From an uncultured Gemmatimonadota bacterium (GTDB taxonomy: Bacteria > Gemmatimonadota > Gemmatimonadetes > Longimicrobiales > Gaopeijiaceae), in contig CAKZOQ010000086.1 in the NCBI GenBank assembly GCA_937136445.1, positions 1 to 6,295 of the forward strand: 6,295 nt of DNA. Reading direction: 5' to 3'. Shown one piece after another: positions 4,913 to 6,295 of this stretch. Made by a program: the position numbers and the translations under genes. Every line of letters begins with the position of its first letter. The first letter of the stretch is position 1. The notes under the pieces were generated by a model. It saw only the letters and a list, made by a program, of their open reading frames with translations. It was not told the DNA's origin and ran no database searches.

Positions 4913-5692
4913 ATGGGGAGGGAGATCGAGGCCAGGATACGAGAGGAAGGACGCCGCGTCACACGTTGGACCGGCGTTCTGGTGCTCAGTGTGCTGGCGC
5001 TGGCCCTGGCCACCGGATCGGCGCTGGGCCAGGAGGAGAACGACGAGGCCTTCGACCTCGCCGGAGTGGTCACCAACGACTCGGGCCAGCCCCTGGTGGG
5101 CGCCCTGGTCATGTTCGCCGGCTCCGACCTGGGGACCCTCACCGACACCGAGGGTCGCTTCCGGCTTCCCGACGTGCTTCCCGGCCGGGTGGAGCTCACC
5201 CTGGAGCAGCTCGGCTACGCCGATCGCCGCTGGCAGGGCGTGGTGGGACCAGAAACGGGTAGCCTCCTCATCCGCATGGAGCCCCAGGCGGTGATGCTCG
5301 AGGGGCTGGAGGTGGTGGCCGACCGCTTCGAGTCCCGTCGGAGGGCGTATCCCTACTCGTCCCGCTCCTGGGACCGCGATGTGGTGGCCACCTCGCCCTA
5401 CGACAGCATGATGCAGTTCGTGCAGGGTCGCGGAGGGCTCTTCCTCACCGATTGCCGGGGAAGAACCAGCTTCTCCTCTACCTGCATCTGGTATCGTGGA
5501 CGGCCGGTGGCCCCACGGATCTACGTGGACGAGGCGCCGGTCTTCGCCGGGATGGAGTACCTGGACATGATCCAGCCCTGGGAGGTCCACATGGTGGAGA
5601 TCTACCGGCGCGGGACGGAGATCCGGATCTACACGCAGCACTTCATGGAGCGCGCAGCGAAGACCCGGCTGCAGCCCATCGCCTTCCGGTAG
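4913..5692 (+). CDS. Exported CPD-domain plus plug-like protein lacking a beta-barrel
   Basis: The 259-aa protein begins with a basic N-terminus and a hydrophobic segment (about 21-35) ending in SALG before Gln40, a good signal peptidase I site, so it is periplasmic or outer-membrane associated. Residues 46-124 are a CPD beta-sandwich (LAGVVTNDSGQPLVGALV, DTEGRFRLPDVLPG, LEQLGYADR). A linker with LEGLEVVADR follows at 129-138, then a plug-like segment to about 240 with IYVDEAPVFAGMEYLDMI and WEVHMVEIYRRGTEIRIY, matching the end of TonB-receptor plugs. Cys181 and Cys191 flank a loop and could form a disulphide. The protein ends soon after with no barrel strands and no terminal aromatic (ends IAFR). 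It looks naturally short, because a strong hairpin follows after 16 bases. It could be a secreted scaffold or ligand-binding relative of receptor plugs. The GTG at 4874 would add 13 residues. Confidence 0.82.
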   Translation: MGREIEARIREEGRRVTRWTGVLVLSVLALALATGSALGQEENDEAFDLAGVVTNDSGQPLVGALVMFAGSDLGTLTDTEGRFRLPDVLPGRVELTLEQLGYADRRWQGVVGPETGSLLIRMEPQAVMLEGLEVVADRFESRRRAYPYSSRSWDRDVVATSPYDSMMQFVQGRGGLFLTDCRGRTSFSSTCIWYRGRPVAPRIYVDEAPVFAGMEYLDMIQPWEVHMVEIYRRGTEIRIYTQHFMERAAKTRLQPIAFR

Positions 5693-5708
5693 GCGATGAG
5701 GTGGGGGT

Positions 5709-5737
5709 CGGCGCAGGGGATCGGGTCCCCTGCGCCG
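5709..5737. terminator. Perfect 12-bp hairpin between convergent genes, likely bidirectional terminator
   Basis: CGGCGCAGGGGA (5709-5720) pairs without mismatch with TCCCCTGCGCCG (5726-5737) around the 5-base loop TCGGG. It lies 16 bases after the stop of the CPD-plug gene and 46 bases beyond the stop of fumC on the other strand. The stem has only Watson-Crick pairs, so it forms equally well in RNA from either strand. Neither side has a long T tract. A small stem GCCAC/GTGGC (5739-5751) follows directly. Confidence 0.7.
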
Positions 5738-5783
5738 TGCCACCGTGTGGCTGGGCTGCTCGGCTGGCACCCCGCGGGTCCGC

Positions 5784-6295
5784 TCAGTCGGGGAGGCCAG
5801 GCTCCGTCATGGCCCGCACGTCGAGGGCCTCGTCCAGCTCCACGCCCTCCGGGAGGACGCCGTCCCGCTCCACGATGGCCCGGACCGAGAGCTGCTCGGC
5901 GGCGCTGGCCTTGGCGATCTTCGCGGCGGCGTCGTAGCCGATGTAGGGATTCAGGGCGGTGGCGACGCTGGGGTTCCGCTCCAGGAGCTCCTGGCAGCGG
6001 GCCTCGTTGACCTCGATCCCGGTCACGCAGTTGTCCGTGAAGGCCCGGGCGCCGTTGGCCAGGATCCGGATGGACTCCAGGAGGGCCTGGGCCAGAACGG
6101 GCATCATCACGTTGAGCTCGAAGTTCCCCCGGCTCCCGGCCACCGTGATGGTCGTGTGGTTCCCCATGACCCGGGCGGCCACCATCATGAGCGCTTCGGA
6201 CATGACGGGGTTCACCTTCCCCGGCATGATGGACGAGCCGGGCTGGATGGCGGGGAGGCGGATCTCGTGGAGGCCGGAGCTGGGCCCGCTTCCCA
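5784..6295 (-). CDS. fumC: Class II fumarate hydratase, C-terminal third (cut by right edge)
   Basis: Fumarase C interconverts fumarate and L-malate in the citric acid cycle; it is a cytoplasmic, iron-free homotetramer. The first complete visible codon is at 6293-6291, and 169 residues remain of a family length near 460-470. The visible part starts with LHEIRLPAIQP and the superfamily signature GSSIMPGKVNP, whose serine loop carries the catalytic base in E. coli FumC. VMGNHTTITVAGSRGNFELNV follows, and then TALNPYIGYDAAAKIAKAS, which fits fumarase better than aspartase or argininosuccinate lyase. The tail (LDEALDVRAMTEPG) matches the usual small C-terminal domain and ends in a TGA at 5786-5784. 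The N-terminus and its control region lie outside the window. It converges on the CPD-plug gene, with a shared hairpin in the gap. Confidence 0.95.
   Translation of the reverse strand, partial: GSGPSSGLHEIRLPAIQPGSSIMPGKVNPVMSEALMMVAARVMGNHTTITVAGSRGNFELNVMMPVLAQALLESIRILANGARAFTDNCVTGIEVNEARCQELLERNPSVATALNPYIGYDAAAKIAKASAAEQLSVRAIVERDGVLPEGVELDEALDVRAMTEPGLPD

Noticed and set aside
4592..5770. Minus-strand open frame of 392 codons covering the 4555-4912 gap and the CPD-plug gene
   Set aside because: It is antisense to a protein with a signal peptide and recognisable CPD and plug segments, and its own product is His/Pro/Gly-rich without a domain. It also crosses the UUCG hairpin and the C-rich stretch.

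Overview
The window is G+C-rich throughout (about two thirds or more by eye) and gene-dense. Most genes have high third-position G+C, and several have near-consensus Shine-Dalgarno sites. An N-terminal carboxypeptidase-regulatory-like (CPD) fold occurs in two outer-membrane-type proteins, which suggests a Gram-negative bacterium of a Gemmatimonadota-like or related lineage. That placement is inference from style and domain content; no marker gene proves it.

Left part (1-3877, all on the minus strand). In transcription order there is a zinc-dependent endonuclease IV (nfo, complete, with all nine metal ligands present). Next is a 120-residue exported or membrane-anchored protein with a compact C/H cluster (C-x3-H-x-H-x2-C-x2-C). 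A complete TonB-dependent outer-membrane receptor follows, with a CPD domain, plug, barrel and terminal Phe; its plug Asp-His and barrel motifs resemble the ZnuD-type zinc receptors. Last are the first 15 codons of another gene, with a consensus ribosome binding site, running off the left edge. The small Cys/His protein, the receptor and the left-edge gene look like one metal-uptake unit. Hairpins lie in the gaps between them.

Middle (3878-4912). A divergent intergenic region with a 12-bp palindrome separates nfo from a plus-strand 145-aa cytoplasmic protein that I do not recognise. About 360 non-coding bases follow it. They hold a 14-bp hairpin with a UUCG loop, whose G-U pairs favour plus-strand RNA, and then a C-rich, G-poor stretch that resembles a Rho loading site.

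Right part (4913-6295). A plus-strand exported protein carries a CPD domain followed by a plug-like domain and stops there, with no beta-barrel. It converges on the C-terminal third of a class II fumarase (fumC, minus strand), which is cut by the right edge. A perfect 12-bp GC hairpin lies between them and probably terminates in both directions.

The most interesting candidate is the small Cys/His-cluster protein paired with the ZnuD-like receptor. The second is the barrel-less CPD-plug protein. I see no transposon, CRISPR array, tRNA or rRNA.
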